Source of the DNA: Gonatopus flavifemur | Taxonomy: Eukaryota > Arthropoda > Insecta > Hymenoptera > Dryinidae | Direction of reading: 5' to 3' | Length of the DNA: 64,000 nt | Assembly (NCBI GenBank): GCA_018340375.1 | Contig: JAFFJZ010000002.1 | Coordinates: 10,992,001-11,056,000, forward strand | Part shown: positions 22,099 through 34,515 of the stretch, piece by piece | Layout of the letters: each line of letters begins with the position of its first letter | How positions within the stretch are numbered: position 1 is the first letter of the stretch | Program-made: the position numbers and the translations under genes | Notes under the pieces: generated by a model | The model's input: only the letters and a program-made list of their open reading frames with translations | What the model was told of the DNA's origin: nothing | The model's database searches: none

Positions 22099-23132
22099 AT
22101 GGCACAAGCTTTTGGAAGTAAACTTATCATCGATGGCTATATTTACTTAAAATCACGAGGTAAACCAGATAAAGATCGTTCGTACTGGGATTACAATAGA
22201 TTACGTGAGAAGCAGTGTACCACCTGAGCTGTTACTTCCTATGCTCCGTTTGGGCAAGATACTATTTCTGTAATGTTTAAAGGGCCAACACAATCAGCCC
22301 ATCAGCATCCTCCAAACCACGAAGAATGTGAATCTGAGTTGGTGGTGAATCGATTGAAAAGGAAAGCTAAGGACCATCCGCAGATGCCTCCTGCCCAGAT
22401 TCTACGCCCCGAGTTGGTGGATGTCCCTGAAGGAGTTTTGAGCCAAATGCCTGAACGGGAAAACATAAAAAAAACTATGCGGAGACAACGTCGACTCGAG
22501 TTACCGCCTAACCCAAAAAATTTATGTGACCTCTACGAATTACCACAACGATATCAGAGGACACTGACTGATGAAAAATTTCTAATATACAATGTTAGAA
22601 AAATCTGTCTTAAACTTAACAATAATATTATGAAGTTTTTTACATCAACATTTTATGAAATTTCGTATGAAATTTGATAAAATGTTTATGTAAAAAACTT
22701 CATAATAGTATTGTTAAGTTTAAGACAGATTTTTCTAACAGTTTACGACTCGCGAGATGAGGATGAGGAACTTGGAAGAGTGTTAGTTTTCTCAACTAGA
22801 AAAAATTTGGAATCACTGAGTAACAGTGACGTACGGTTTTTGGATGGAACATTCAAGGTATGTTCCCAGTAAACACGACTGCTGGTGTTTCAAAGGGCCA
22901 GTGACGGCTCTTCAACGGCCCTGCCGGACCATCAGCGGCCCATCGAAATGCCAGTAATCATTGTTTGTAGGGTTGAGATGAGGTTGATTCTGTTACATAT
23001 TTTATTCATTGGCAAAATGAATTTGTTCCATAACAATATAAATTTTTTTCCCAGGTGTGCCCTACAATATTTACTCAAGTATTCACAATTTCGGATACTT
23101 CCACGAGGAATCAGAGTGTCGTAGCTGAATAA
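22099..23132 (+). pseudogene. FLYWCH/MULE transposase, N-terminal part, broken
   Basis: Opens at ATG 22099 with a FLYWCH-like DNA-binding region (DGYIYLKSRGKPDKDRSYW, AVTSYAP, AHQHPPN). TGA at 22225-22227 interrupts it. The linker typical of this family follows (RRQRRLELPPNPKNL, LPQRYQRTLTDEKFLIY). A 153-bp foldback (22590-22742) sits inside the next codon; taking it out with one TA copy continues the frame into YDSRDEDEELGRVLVFSTRK and RFLDGTFK. GTATGT at 22858 and TTTTTTTCCCAG ending at 23054 look like an intron, after which the frame resumes as VCPTIFTQVFTI and then diverges to a stop at 23130. Most of the catalytic DDE core is absent. A second expected zinc-ligand Cys of FLYWCH appears as Y. 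Confidence 0.85.
22590..22742. mobile_element. Foldback MITE inside the MULE reading frame
   Basis: The ends CAATGTTAGAAAAATCTGTC and, in reverse complement, AACTGTTAGAAAAATCTGTC continue as 70-bp arms with few mismatches. TA at 22588-22589 and 22743-22744 is the duplication, and removal restores the host frame exactly. The termini match the CACTGTTAGAAAAATCT family at 14633 and 30961. Confidence 0.88.
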
Positions 23133-23452
23133 TCAAAACATAACAGCGGAATTCGATACCTATAGAACTGAACATCGAGAATTAGACTTTCTGCTAATTC
23201 CTGTTACATTTTTGAAAGAATTGATCTCATCCGGGGATAATGTTGTTCGTGAAAATTTCATTCAGGAATTTGGATTCGGGATTCCGATTTTCGTGAAATT
23301 GGTTGTTCGTGATAATTGGTATTCGTGAAATTGACCGGGAATCGGAAAATTTTGCTGCAGGAGTCAATATTTTTCACTGCCACAGTTGAAAAGTCGCTGT
23401 CATAGCTCACAAAATCAGATTTCGCTCTCACAGCGAATTTTTTTTCTCTGTG

Positions 23453-25114
23453 CACTAAAAAAGAGGGTTTGTTTTCATACCAAAATATCTTGATGATAAT
23501 GAAAAAACTACAAGATTATTCACATTTTCTCAAAATGATTTTCAGTGAGAGTAATAAAAAAATACACAAATATATTTTCTGAAAAGTAGCTCCGTTGAAC
23601 TATCCATGTGAAGCTCATATTTGGACTAGTCTCATAAATTCAGTTCAAATATCCTCCCTGCAAATAGATCTTTCTGAAAGTCTTACTAAGAGATCGGTGT
23701 TTTTTTTTTTCATTTCAAGAAAATAAATCAACACGTGCACACAATACATTAACACTTTGGCCAGAAGGTAATCGCTGTTCTGCGGATATAATCGTCTGAG
23801 ATCTTTCCACACGCTGAGCATGCATTTTATGCTAGATATATTTTTCAAATTGCTCTTACCTTCCATTTCATAACGGAGGACTTTAGAAATGTATAGCATC
23901 GCCGTTATCGGGCACGAAAACAGGGAGGAAACTTGTAACTATCATCGAAGAGTGAGTATTATCTCAAACAAAAATCGAATCCTCTCATTTACATGATAAG
24001 TTACGGGAACAAAAGGCGCGGAGTAATATCTTGATAATAATTCAATTCATTGAGTGTCATATCTCATTCGTTGTGGAATTATTAATCAAAATTATTTATC
24101 ATCAGGAACGATAAGTCCGATTTCATTGGTGTAATAAATTCAAATATAAATTCCAACGATTTCTATGTAACTGTTGAATTATTGCTCGAGTTTTTTGTTA
24201 TCCGAATGAATGATCGACATATGCGAAATTAATGTGTTCTGTAACGGATGTATATTCCAACAATAGTGTAATAGAACTGAGATGATAATGGAATCCATTC
24301 ATCATTAATTATCTAATCTCAGTGTTGAGAAACTCCAATGGGGATTATTAGGCGCGATTTTGTCGGAATTAGTCGATTGATATCGATTCCTAAGCAGCTC
24401 CAGAAGGAATTATGATGCGTGTAGTATTCGATTGACATGCTCGCATAGAAAGCTCGGCCATAAAACACATCCAACATTGGCCGTTGTACGATTATTGTTG
24501 GATGGCCAACCATGAACTCCCTGTTCTCGACATAGGTAATTGAATCTTTATAAGATTAGTTGTTTCAACGAAGATTCGCTGTGCGGTCTTTCGTGGCTTG
24601 CAAAATTTATTGAATAATTATAAGTTGGATGACTTTTGATTGATCGAAAAACACCAGAGTTATTCATTCCATTTACATCGACTCCCAGTGGACATATTCT
24701 TGTATTTTGAACGCATAAGCATAAGAAAACACTGTTTCAAATGAAACAATTGATCACAAAGAGTAAAATAAACGTGTAGAAGTTTGACATCTTTTTCGCT
24801 CCTTGTGTCACTTTTGTTGCAAATGCGCGTAACCCCAGTACTGTAATTTTGACGCCTTGCCACTTAAATGGTTACTACATTTCGTAATCAGTTAATTGTT
24901 TCATTTGAACAAATTCATGTTATTTCAAAACCCTGTATTCTAATTAAATGTTCTGAAAAACGCGTTACCCCAACCCCTCAACAAATCTTGAAATTCCACT
25001 CCCCAAGGGCATTATTGAGGGCTAATAATTATTAAATTATAATTGAATTTAATGATCATTAAATCATAATTTAATTAGAGGCAATTAATATTATCAACGC
25101 ATTGATTCAGAACA
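23453..25114. other. No gene recognised
   Basis: Short ORFs on both strands without domains. No element ends seen. Confidence 0.35.
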
Positions 25115-25275
25115 AAATGTCGCAGATGACAGCTACTATAACTTCCACAGCAACAATTTGTAATTTTACTCAATTCAGCGATGATATTTTGGCTGTGGCG
25201 GCTATAATTTTCGTTCCAGCAGCTGCAAGAAGAGTCGTGAAATTTTGAATGTAGCTTCAATAGCAAACTTTCAGC
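25115..25275. repeat. Degenerate AGCAA/CAGCTG word array
   Basis: GACAGCTACTATAACTTCC, CACAGCAACAATTTG, CAGCGATGATATTTTGGCTG and CCAGCAGCTGCAAG follow one another, as in the AGCAAA-array elements at 21554 and 40689. No termini were found, so this is probably an old fragment. Confidence 0.35.
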
Positions 25276-25367
25276 CATCCGTATATATATATTCAGAAAT
25301 TCCTAAAAACTATATCAGGTCTTTAATTGAAGTTTCCTGAGAAGGCCATGGCTTTTGAAAGATACTA

Positions 25368-25482
25368 AGGAGCCTTCCGAAGTAGCTGATCTAGGTGATC
25401 CGGATCACTCTTCGATCTTTTCAATCGGTTCAGAAGCTGATCTCGATCACTCGAATTAGCTACTATAATTCGGAAGGCTCCT
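25368..25482. mobile_element. MITE, TIR AGGAGCCTTCCGAA, copy 1
   Basis: AGGAGCCTTCCGAAGTAGCT at the left, and AGGAGCCTTCCGAATTATAG as the reverse complement of the right end. TGATCTAGGTGATCCGGATC words fill the 115-bp interior. A longer relative lies at 56302-56561. Confidence 0.75.
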
Positions 25483-28400
25483 AAAGCAATGTGAATTTTA
25501 AATAACTCTACGCACATATTTCTCAATCCGACTATTTTTCTCAAAAAGAAGGTCCATGAGGAGTTCACGAAGAATGCATTATAGGACATAAAAAATTAGT
25601 TATGGTGGAATAATGATACTGAATTGAGTTTGTTCTGCCATGGTTGAATCAATTTGTAATTTTGCTGTGTGTAAGTGACCATGAATCCTAACAAAATGGA
25701 TACTCAAATCGAAATTTAGGGATTGTAACTCAAGGATACTAAGAGTAATAGTCATAAAACATTTACAACTTTGGAGATTCTAACAGCTTCATCAAACAAG
25801 TCAGTGAGATGTATTGCAATCAAATTGAAGTACGAGAGAATTGGACATCAATTTTAGGTGGAGAAGAATTTTGTTGTGTGTTGAATGGTGAGAAAGCAAC
25901 ATCAAGTGCTGGTAGAGAACGTTGGTGATTGCGGAAAAACTTAACATTACAGTACATTCAAAGTTTTGACGAAGATCGAGAAGTATTAGTTTTTTGAAGA
26001 ACCAAATGAATCATGATTATCGTTTGAATGACCAAGCGGAGCTAGTCAACCCCTTTGAAAATGGAGTTCTGCAAATGGGTTTTATACCACGGATACTGCT
26101 TATCAAAAACTAAACACAGGTTCACATGTTCAACAAAGATGTTTCCACCGAGTTTTGACAGAAAGTAGGAGTGAGGCATGAATCCAGCGAGTAATTGAAG
26201 TAAATAAAGTAAAGTTATTGTTATAGTAACTAAAATTCAGCTATCACAGCAATATTTTCAGCTATCCAAATATAAAATACACGAAGTAGCTACTGCAATT
26301 AATTCCTAGTTACCGAAACGAATTATTTTATCTGTGTGGGTACAAAATTTCAAATGACAATGATTTGATTAAAAATTCTAGAATATTCGGAATTTCTAAT
26401 GCGAATAAACTTCCGGTGAGTGAATCTGAGTCAGTCAGATCAGGTATTCTGATCAGATATTCAATTAGGTCCTGATTAGAATGTCGAGTGGTGGCCTCAC
26501 GAATAGTCTTAACAAAATTTCTGCTCGGTAACTGACGAATATTGAATTTCCATATTTTATTTAATCAGTAGAATCTGACTGTTTTTGTAATGGATGATTG
26601 ACCACTGAATTGGATCCGTGAGATTTAACTGCATAATCAGTGAATATTTCTCGATTGTGCAGTTGAAAATGCTTCTCACTGATCGAACTAACCGCCAATC
26701 GATTCTACAGTGTAAACATATGCATTGTTCGACACTGCATAAGTCGACTTTTCACTGCAATTAGTGAAATTTCACTATTTCAAATTGAGAGAGCGCTGTA
26801 CTTCGATTCTACAAATATTTTGAATGGAAAATTTCCTAGAGTTTTTTTTTCACATGCTCTTCATGCTTTTTTATTGCTACAGAAGACCCACCGCGAGATC
26901 ATCAGCAAGAGAAAGAGGCAAGGTGCTCAAAACTCAGATCTCTCTATCCTTCTAATGACTCTGATCTGGAAAAATGTCTTCGTATCTTTCACGCCATGAA
27001 AATCTTCTCATATTTGGTTAAGTTTCAAATTTTTTTGTCATCACCAAGACTGAGCTGAAGTTCCATCAACAATTTCAAGTCAGTCTTTTTTATGGATGCC
27101 ATTCCTAGTGGTATTATCATGTAATTTTGATAGAAATGCACGAGATGAAGGATTGTATCATAATTCCAGAACACATTTTATCAATTAAATCTCACCCCCT
27201 TGGGAAAGTTGTGATAGTTCCAAACTGATGAGATAAGACACGAAATATCCATTAATCTACAACTTTATGGCCTTTACATTCAATCTGGTTTAACCATGAT
27301 ACGTAATATGATTTCCATGCGTATGATATTTCACAGTTGTAATATAATTCAAACGATTCCAGTGTTGAATGTGCATTCTTTGAACTGTTTCATATCACTT
27401 TCACGCCAATCAAACGTTTTATCGCAGCAGGAATATACTCGCAAGAAGTATGCTATCATTTTATTGTATCATTCCAGTATACATGAAGTGAGTTTCTATT
27501 ATATCACCGTGAACCATTATGACGAATAAAAGCTGTTACATTAGTACCACAATCTTGAGTATACTTGAATAATTACTCGCTACCGGTGAATCATAGTAGC
27601 GATCGGTGTGATATCTGTAAAACAACTTGCGCTTGCTGGATGCGTTCAATAAATCAGAATATATCATACACTGATATGTAGTGTCATAAATTTCACGGAA
27701 TACCGTATCAATATACTCTCGAAGATGGTCTCTAGAATTATCAGGTATCAGAATTCGACGTTCCGTGTTTTTTTTTCCTTCACGATTGGATTATATTCAT
27801 AACTATCAAATGAAATTATTGGAAATAATATCGGGAGATTTTATTTGAATTTTCCAACAATATATCCTCACAGGAGATTCCATCCCGAAGGAATTTTGTA
27901 GCCTGTGAATCTTATTGAGACTTTAGAAATTTGATGGTGCAAGTTTATCAAAGCTGAGTTGTTGAAAATATTCAAAATGAAGTGATTTTATTTTTCTACA
28001 CTGAGGGAAAAGATCGAGTTGAATATCAAACAGCTAGAAAATGCATTCACTCTAAATGGAAATTCAGTCATACTGGATGAATCTCATTTGCCACAACTAC
28101 GTTTTTTATTCCCATTGAATGAATTGTTTTATTCATATTTCAGACAACTAGATTTTCATTTATCCCAGCTAGGATCTAGCTAGGACTACTACAGAGCAGC
28201 TGCTGCAGCGGTGTATCTTCCTCTCGGTGTAGATATTTGACCTTGAGAGGACGGGAAGCCTCGACAATTTTTTTACCATTCTTTCCTTATTCAGAACATC
28301 AAATGATTCCTGAACAACACGAAAAAGCTTGTTTCCCAGGGTGGTCCCTTTTGGAACCAGTCCCATCCGCTGAAAGTTAAGATATTTGAAATACGTGTGA

Positions 28401-28622
28401 AATAATGAGAGTATTTCCCAAAAGATTTGTCATTAACATTTAAAATTTCGATAAAAACTCATCTTTGGAAAAATTCCAAATAATTGGATCAAATATCATG
28501 ATATTCAGTGGTACGAAGTTGTCCGGTTCTTGTCGTATATAATAAGGAATGTTCACCGGATGTATCGGAACAATATTCATGCATAGATTGAGATTTTCTA
28601 GACTTTTTATGAAACTTTGAAG
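25483..28622. other. No gene recognised; scattered element fragments
   Basis: 26205-26340 has TCACAGCAATATTTTCAGCT and ends in ATTTTATCTGTGTGG, like an AGCAAA-array terminus. 28003 begins CACTGAGGGAAAAG, a lone MITE-like left end. The remainder is AT-rich with short ORFs only. Confidence 0.3.
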
Positions 28623-28860
28623 ATGTCAGGAAGTGAAAAGGATTTTCAACCCATCTTGCTTTTTCACTTTCGAAATAGCAAGAACGCGACAGAAACTCAA
28701 AGAAAGATCCGTGTTATGTACAGAGAGGATGTTGTTGACAGTTTCACTTGTCGTAAGTGGTTTAAACGTTTCCGTGACGAGAGTTTTGATCTCAAAGATC
28801 CCTAGTCTTCTGGTACCACATAGAAATTGATCATGATAAATGATGATGATCATGACAGTG
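28623..28860 (+). pseudogene. Mariner transposase N-terminal fragment
   Basis: From ATG 28623 the frame reads MSGSEKDFQPILLFHFRNSK, ATETQRKIRVMYREDVV and CRKWFKRFRDESFDLKDP, then TAG. This is the HTH_48 DNA-binding half of mariner/SETMAR-type transposases, whose next words are usually RSGRP. Remnants of that (SSGT) follow the stop. No catalytic part was found downstream, so it is a truncated relic. GTTGTCCGG at about 28516 may be a trace of the left end. Confidence 0.7.
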
Positions 28861-28900
28861 ATTGTTGAAATTGAGAATGGTCGATGGGATGCGAGATTTG

Positions 28901-30718
28901 TTATTCCTTCCATCATTGATCAGCCGAATTGGTGATCGAATTGATCATTATTAGGGACTATTTTCCCCCAAAAAAACAAAAATACAATATTCATCGATGT
29001 TTTTTTTTTTCAACGAACGATTCAGTTCAACTAAATGAAATCCACTCCACTGAAATATCAATTATGTATTCATCTGAGTGGGATAAGAAGTGATTCCACA
29101 CCACTAGGGTTCTAAATTTTCAGGAAAAATACATTTCTGAAAAAAAACCCAAGGAAACAAACGATTTTTTTCTGAAAATAACGTTTTGAATTAATTATGC
29201 TGTCAAATTTTTTCTTGTAGCAGATTGTGGAAATTTGATTCTTGATTCTCCATTCATACTCGTTTGGATCGTTGATTGAAACGAAATTCAAAACTGCTTC
29301 GCAGAATTCATGTTTCCAGATAAAACGTGGTATGTAAGAATGATATTGAAGAATCATAATTGTTTGTATTTTCAGTTTCTTCAACAGTCGATTAATAATT
29401 TGTTTCAATAAATGATGCAAATCTTGATGACACACGTGAATTTCTATACAGTGTGACGCAATTATTTGCATTATTATTGAGAAAATACTCAAAAACAAGT
29501 AGGTTGTATTTTATTTTGATTGATAAGGATGTAATTGGTATATATTACTCGATTCTTGTGGAATAAAAAGAATATCTCTCCATGTCCTAAAAATTGATGA
29601 AAAATTTTCATTTCTCGATATTTTTCTTGAAGGAAAATATGTCGGGAAAATTCCCGGGAAAAACAGTGTTCTCCATGTTTTCTTCCGGTCATTTTGAACC
29701 CTACACACCACACATCGCGTTATTATGCGCTATTTATAAATAACAATGCATCGTCGGATCACATTACCTACATTGCGATTTTTCTCATCGAAACGAAATA
29801 ATAGGCTGATTTTGTCTCTTCAATGCCCCATAACAGCGGCCGTTATGGAATCCCACGTGGCATAAGCGATACCTGGCAGAGAACCGACTGACTAATAATT
29901 CATAAAATGCCATTACAGAAGGACATTTCACCGCCACCCTATGAATGTAATGAATTTTGGTATGAACTTTTCTCCTTGTAAGATATTATATTTGATACAC
30001 ATCATTCCAGGTTCTCGTTAGAACAATATCCATGTACGAGTAAGTGAAAGTTTACGTCAACCTCATCAACGTTTGTTGATTCATTTGAACTTCATTTATA
30101 ACAGTTCCCGAGTCATTTATAATACCAACTTGGACGTGAAAAAAGTGAATAGGAGTCTTAAGAACTTTTTATGCGCGCTGAGAAGAATTTATAGTTGCAT
30201 TAAACGAGAACTCTCTCTCTGTGATTTTAGAGAATTCTGTGAATGATTTATGGGAACAAAATAATCTGTTCGTAAAATATCAACAGCTGATGTGAAAGAA
30301 TTTTGTATGGGTTATTCACGCTTCACGTATATTCAGTTCGATTTTATAAAAACAATGAGAGAGAAATTTCTTTTCGGGTTAATGAATATTTAACTCGTCT
30401 ATCTTCTGGAAAATATTGTTCGCGCGAGAATGAATATCGAATAGTGTTGAATGAGTTTTGCTAAGTGATTTAGATTGGCGAGCGGATAATGAAATATTTT
30501 TGACGTAGGAAATCAGTTGGGAATTTCTGAAAAACATTCTTCCTTCGGTATGTGCGAGTCATTTTTATATTGAAAAATACTCGTGCTAATTTATTTTCGA
30601 AATGAAAATTGTGTGGGAAGCAAAGATTCGAGAAGAAGTAATCGAATTCCAGACTCATTTTTCTTCAACTTTAGTTTGAGAAGTAGACAGATTCTTCTGA
30701 GAATTTATATGTACAACA
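28901..30718. other. No gene recognised
   Basis: AT-rich DNA. The longest ORF, 128 codons on the minus strand (29112-29498), has no domain and a low-complexity tail. No repeat termini were seen. Confidence 0.35.
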
Positions 30719-31237
30719 CTGTTAGAAAACTTCTCAAATTTAATACGAAATTCTTTGTGAAATATCATATTTGCATATTTAATTTGATATTCATTCTTGG
30801 ATGTGAGATTAGTGATGAAATTTCACAATTTGTCGCTGGAATGTAATAAGAAGGGTATTCGTAATATTAGGAATTATATTATTGAATTCAATATTTTATT
30901 ATGGATTCTGTTCAATGAATCGTTTATGTAGAAAATTCCATAACTTTTTGAACAGTAAACACTGTTAGAAAAATCTATCTGAAACTTCATGAGAATATTA
31001 TGAAGTTTTTTTAATAAAAGCAGTTGATTAAATTTCATAATAAAATATTGAATATAATATTTCAATTTTCAATGTTAAGAAGTGTTTCTTCATGTTGACA
31101 ATTTTTTTCTGAATTTTAATAAACAATTATTAAATTTCAGATAGTAATTTTGAAATTTCATCATCAATATGAAATTGTAAAAACTATTATATTAAGTTCA
31201 ATATGGAAATATGATATTTCATAATGATTCTTGTATT
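30719..31237. repeat. Two adjoining pieces of the CACTGTTAGAAAA family
   Basis: CACTGTTAGAAAACTTCTCA at about 30719 is the reverse of the right end of the 14633 element. CACTGTTAGAAAAATCTATC at about 30961 is the left end, followed by TGAAACTTCATGAGAATATT. The sequence to 31210 (TTCAATATGGAAATATGATA) matches the interior of the 14633 copy. Exact boundaries are uncertain. Confidence 0.5.
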
Positions 31238-31882
31238 AAGAGGTCTTTCTGGTCAAGATTTTCGAGGAAAGATTTTTTTTAAAACATGTTTATTTTCATA
31301 GAAAAAATTGAGGTATCGTTTCTAAAATTCGTAGGTGAAAAATTTGTTCAGATTAAAACAAATTTTTTTTTTTGTTATACTAATTGAAACAACGAAAAAC
31401 ACTGAAAAATGACGGTGGAAGTGATTTGGGAACATCGAATGATCTGAAAAAAACAAAACAAAAATGGCAAATTGTTCCTTGTTGCAATGGCCATCGCATA
31501 AACTAGGATTTTTTTGATTTGTTAAAAATCGTCAGATTTGCATCCGATCTCGCACCCTCAAAAATCGATTTTTTCGAAAAATGGCCACCATTTTGTTATT
31601 TTTTCGATGAACAAAAAAATATCCTATTTCATGTGATAGGCACTTCAGCAAGGGATGATCTACCATTTTTTTTCAGATCATCCGGTCGCCCCAAATCACT
31701 TCTACTGTCATTTTGGTGTTTTTTTGTTTAAATTAGTATAACAGATAAGAGAATCCTTTTTCAATCTGAGAAATTTCTTTTGTAATATTTAATGTTCAAT
31801 AAATATGACAATTCTCAATTCTTTTCATGAGGGAAACAAATTTTTCTTGAAAATCTTAACCAGGAAGATCTTTTAAATTTGA
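31238..31882. repeat. Outer foldback arms around the 31374 element
   Basis: GGTCTTTCTGGTCAAGATTT and CGAGGAAAG on the left pair with the reverse complement of the right, GATCTTCCTGGTTAAGATTT and CAAGAAA. The inner foldback at 31374-31742 separates the arms. Confidence 0.55.
31374..31742. mobile_element. Foldback element, arms about 100 bp
   Basis: The left arm has GTTATACTAATTGAAACAAC and GGAAGTGATTTGGG. The reverse complement of the right arm has GTTATACTAATTTAAACAAA and AGAAGTGATTTGGGG, followed in both by GATGATCTGAAAAAAA or a close variant. The 70-codon ORF across it is incidental. Confidence 0.8.
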
Positions 31883-32863
31883 AAATTTTTCTCCTCCACC
31901 TAAATCTTCGATTGATACTTCCAGGGAAGCACTGATTAATCCAAATATAAATTATAAATACCATCCCCTACCTCTGTTTCACAAGAAAATATGGAATACC
32001 AGTCACCAAATCATTTCACCCATTTCCGAAACCAGTTCTGATTTAAAGACTGACAATTAACATTACTTTTCCCCATTTGTGGACACATTTTCCGGAATTT
32101 TATCAGAAATAAGACTACTGTTGACGATGAATGTATGATTCACAATTACAGAAGCATCAGAGAACCAAATGCCATACACGAAGAAGGTATCGAAACCGGA
32201 TAAATGCCTTGAATCGATTAATTCCTTAATACGATTGATCTGCAAACACTCTACAGAGTTGAAATTTCATTCCTATCCTTGAAACTCACGTTCATTCATG
32301 ATCCCTCTCATCGCCACATCTCAATGCGAGTAAATCAAACAGCCACATCAAGTGAGAGCTGTACAACTTTAAATCGTTGGAAAATAAAATGTTATACGAT
32401 ATGGTAAAAGCGTGGTCGCCAATTGTAAACTGTGAGGGGGAAAAATTAAATCACGATGGTTCTCAACTCTCTTTCCATGAGGGCATTAACCTATCAGTTA
32501 TTCAATTTTCTACGAATGGTCGAGCAACCAATTAATTTTCATTCGAATCGGTTTTATGAATTGATCCTACGACAGGTAGAGGTACTTGAAAAACGTTCGA
32601 TGAAGAATAACTTTACGAGAAAATGAAAATGAATCATCCGTTCGACTGAAATTTTCTCACGTTTACTATATTCCAAACTTTCCTAAGTTTCAACTCTCCC
32701 AAACTCTATTGGTTGTTTCCGAATAAGAACATGCATCGTTCCAAATTTTCATACAAAGTTCGGAACAAAGATATTCCTCAAAAGTTGCCAAAAGTGAAAC
32801 GAATTTCTCTGTGTTGAAAAAGTTACACATTTGTTTCAAAGGATGTTGAGCAGATGGAATGTT
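31883..32863. other. No gene recognised
   Basis: Short ORFs only; nothing identified. Confidence 0.35.
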
Positions 32864-33367
32864 ATATACCGGGCGTTCTGTATCCAAAATGCAATGATTT
32901 CTCGTTTGGAAAAAATTTTTTGGAGGCTCAATAACTCAAAAGCATTATATTCTACATTCTTGAGCTCAACACCATTCTCTGAGGTGGAAAACGCCGGTTC
33001 TCTGAGAAAAAAATCCAACTATCGTATCACTTTTTGTTTCAGAGCTACAGCGATTTGAAATTTTGTGGCTTCTAGTCAACCAGAATTCAACAATTCTGAA
33101 TCACTATAGCTCCGAAACAAAGAATGATAGAATAGTTGATTGTTTCCTCAGAGAACCGGGGTTTTCCAACTTAGAGAATGGTGTTAAGTTCAAGAATGTA
33201 TAACATAATGCTCCCGAGCTATTCGAATTTAACAAGAAATCTAAAAATGCTCATAGCTCAAAAACTAAGCCTCCAAAAAATGTTTTCCAAACGGGAAATT
33301 ATTGCATTTTGGTTGCAGAATAACGCCTCTGAAGTATTTTCAGTGTTGTATGAAACATCCTGTATAT
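32864..33367. mobile_element. Long foldback element, arms about 200 bp
   Basis: The left arm contains CCAAAATGCAATGATTTCTC, AACACCATTCTCTGAGGTGG and TTTTTGTTTCAGAGCTACAG. The right arm carries their reverse complements (CCAAAATGCAATAATTTCCC, AACACCATTCTCTAAGTTGG, TTCTTTGTTTCGGAGCTATA). The outer ends are ATATACCGGGCGTTC and, in reverse complement, ATATACAGGATGTTTC. The ORFs on both strands are consequences of the foldback. Confidence 0.85.
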
Positions 33368-34515
33368 GGAGAAGAATGATGAATCGGTAATTCATCAGGT
33401 GATTTGTGTACAACAAAAGAAGAAAATTCTGATTTGAATTGTAGTTGAACAGGTGTAGAAAATTTTCATCTAATACATACCAAACTTTCATGGAATAATT
33501 GAAAATTCCCATGAGTAACTAGTCGAACATATTGGAATTCTTGTACCGCGTACAGGAAAATGCTGTTGTTCGTATAACGAGCAGAGTATTTCCTTGTTAT
33601 TTCGTTCATTATATTCATTGTTACCTCGGCTTTCACACGTCTTTTGTATTCAAAACGTATCAAAATTGATGTTCCAAAAATGCTCACCCATATATACCAG
33701 TTTTCGTTAGGTACATTTTGAATTTACGATGAGAAAGTTTCTTTATGTTTCGCGTATCCAGCCATAGGTGTTTATATGAGGCAATGTGCTATTATACGAA
33801 CTGAGTTATTCTTCTTTTGTTTCATGTAAGTATACTCTCGCTTCATGAAAAATGCAATTTGAAGTACCCAATGTGAATTTCCTTTTACAACTACGCGGGT
33901 ACCTCTTAAAAAGTGTTTTATGGGAAATTCACTCATCTCCAGTAGCGAAGTGATGAATCTTGTAGGTTATTTCCTTTTGAAATCGTGAAATTTCGCACTC
34001 ATCGTCAATAGTTGCGATTTCAAATCTCATGATCATGTTATGGGATGGAAGGAAAGTGTTTTGAAATTCGTGACAGTCCAAATAAGTGAAGTGCCCTGAT
34101 AAAAAAATTGAATTCAAGGATCAAAAATGATATCAATATTCAAAAAACTGAGAATAAAATATTGCAATGGAGTTTTGGAATGAATGCAGGGCTTTGTTGA
34201 ATTCGGAACCAAATCAAATGTCTGGAAAATTATTGGAATCATCAATTCACATTATGAATTCCTGAAAGGCATTCATGCAACATGAGCATAATAGAATGTC
34301 TCATGAATATGCATAGAATATGCGAATGAAACAGAAACAAATCCAACAGCTAGTGCATCGTTATTTTATATGCTGCGATAGAAATTTTATGAAGCATAAA
34401 AGAGAGAAAATCAGCAAAAACACTTGAATTGTTCTTTATTTATTCTACAAACATTCTCATTGAATGTTTAGAAAATAAATGAAATAAATCCCACAGATGA
34501 ATGCGAACCAATTTA
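33368..34515. other. No gene recognised
   Basis: Short ORFs without domains; AT-rich. No repeat ends were seen. Confidence 0.35.

Larger units (their letters stand above)
21857..23343 (+). mobile_element. MULE-type element with long TTTCACGAA-repeat ends
   Basis: Both terminal regions (about 110 bp each) carry repeated TTTCACGAA or its complement in inverted orientation. The left begins near GCCGACCATTTTCACGAATG, and the right reads ATTCGTGAAATTGACCGGGA. Flanks GGAAAAATTT (21847-21856) and GGAAAATTTT (23344-23353) form a 10-bp duplication with one mismatch, as expected for Mutator-like elements. It encodes only the N-terminal part of a transposase. Confidence 0.75.
21554..23452. mobile_element. 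AGCAAA-array element, split by a MULE
   Basis: The left terminus CACAGGAAGAGAGAAATTTG resembles the reverse complement of the right terminus, CACAGAGAAAAAAAATTCGC. Both flanking parts (21554-21846 and 23354-23452) repeat CACAGCAATTTT, AGCAAATTT and CAGCTGAAAAATTGCTG words. It is related to elements at 40689 and 43130. The MULE at 21857-23343 lies inside it. Confidence 0.7.

Noticed and set aside
29112..29498. 128-codon minus-strand ORF
   Set aside because: No start context, no domain and low-complexity phenylalanine-rich end; explained by AT-rich composition.
32690..33512. ORFs on both strands sharing peptide words such as MFSKREIIAFW
   Set aside because: The shared words come from the two arms of the foldback being translated on opposite strands.
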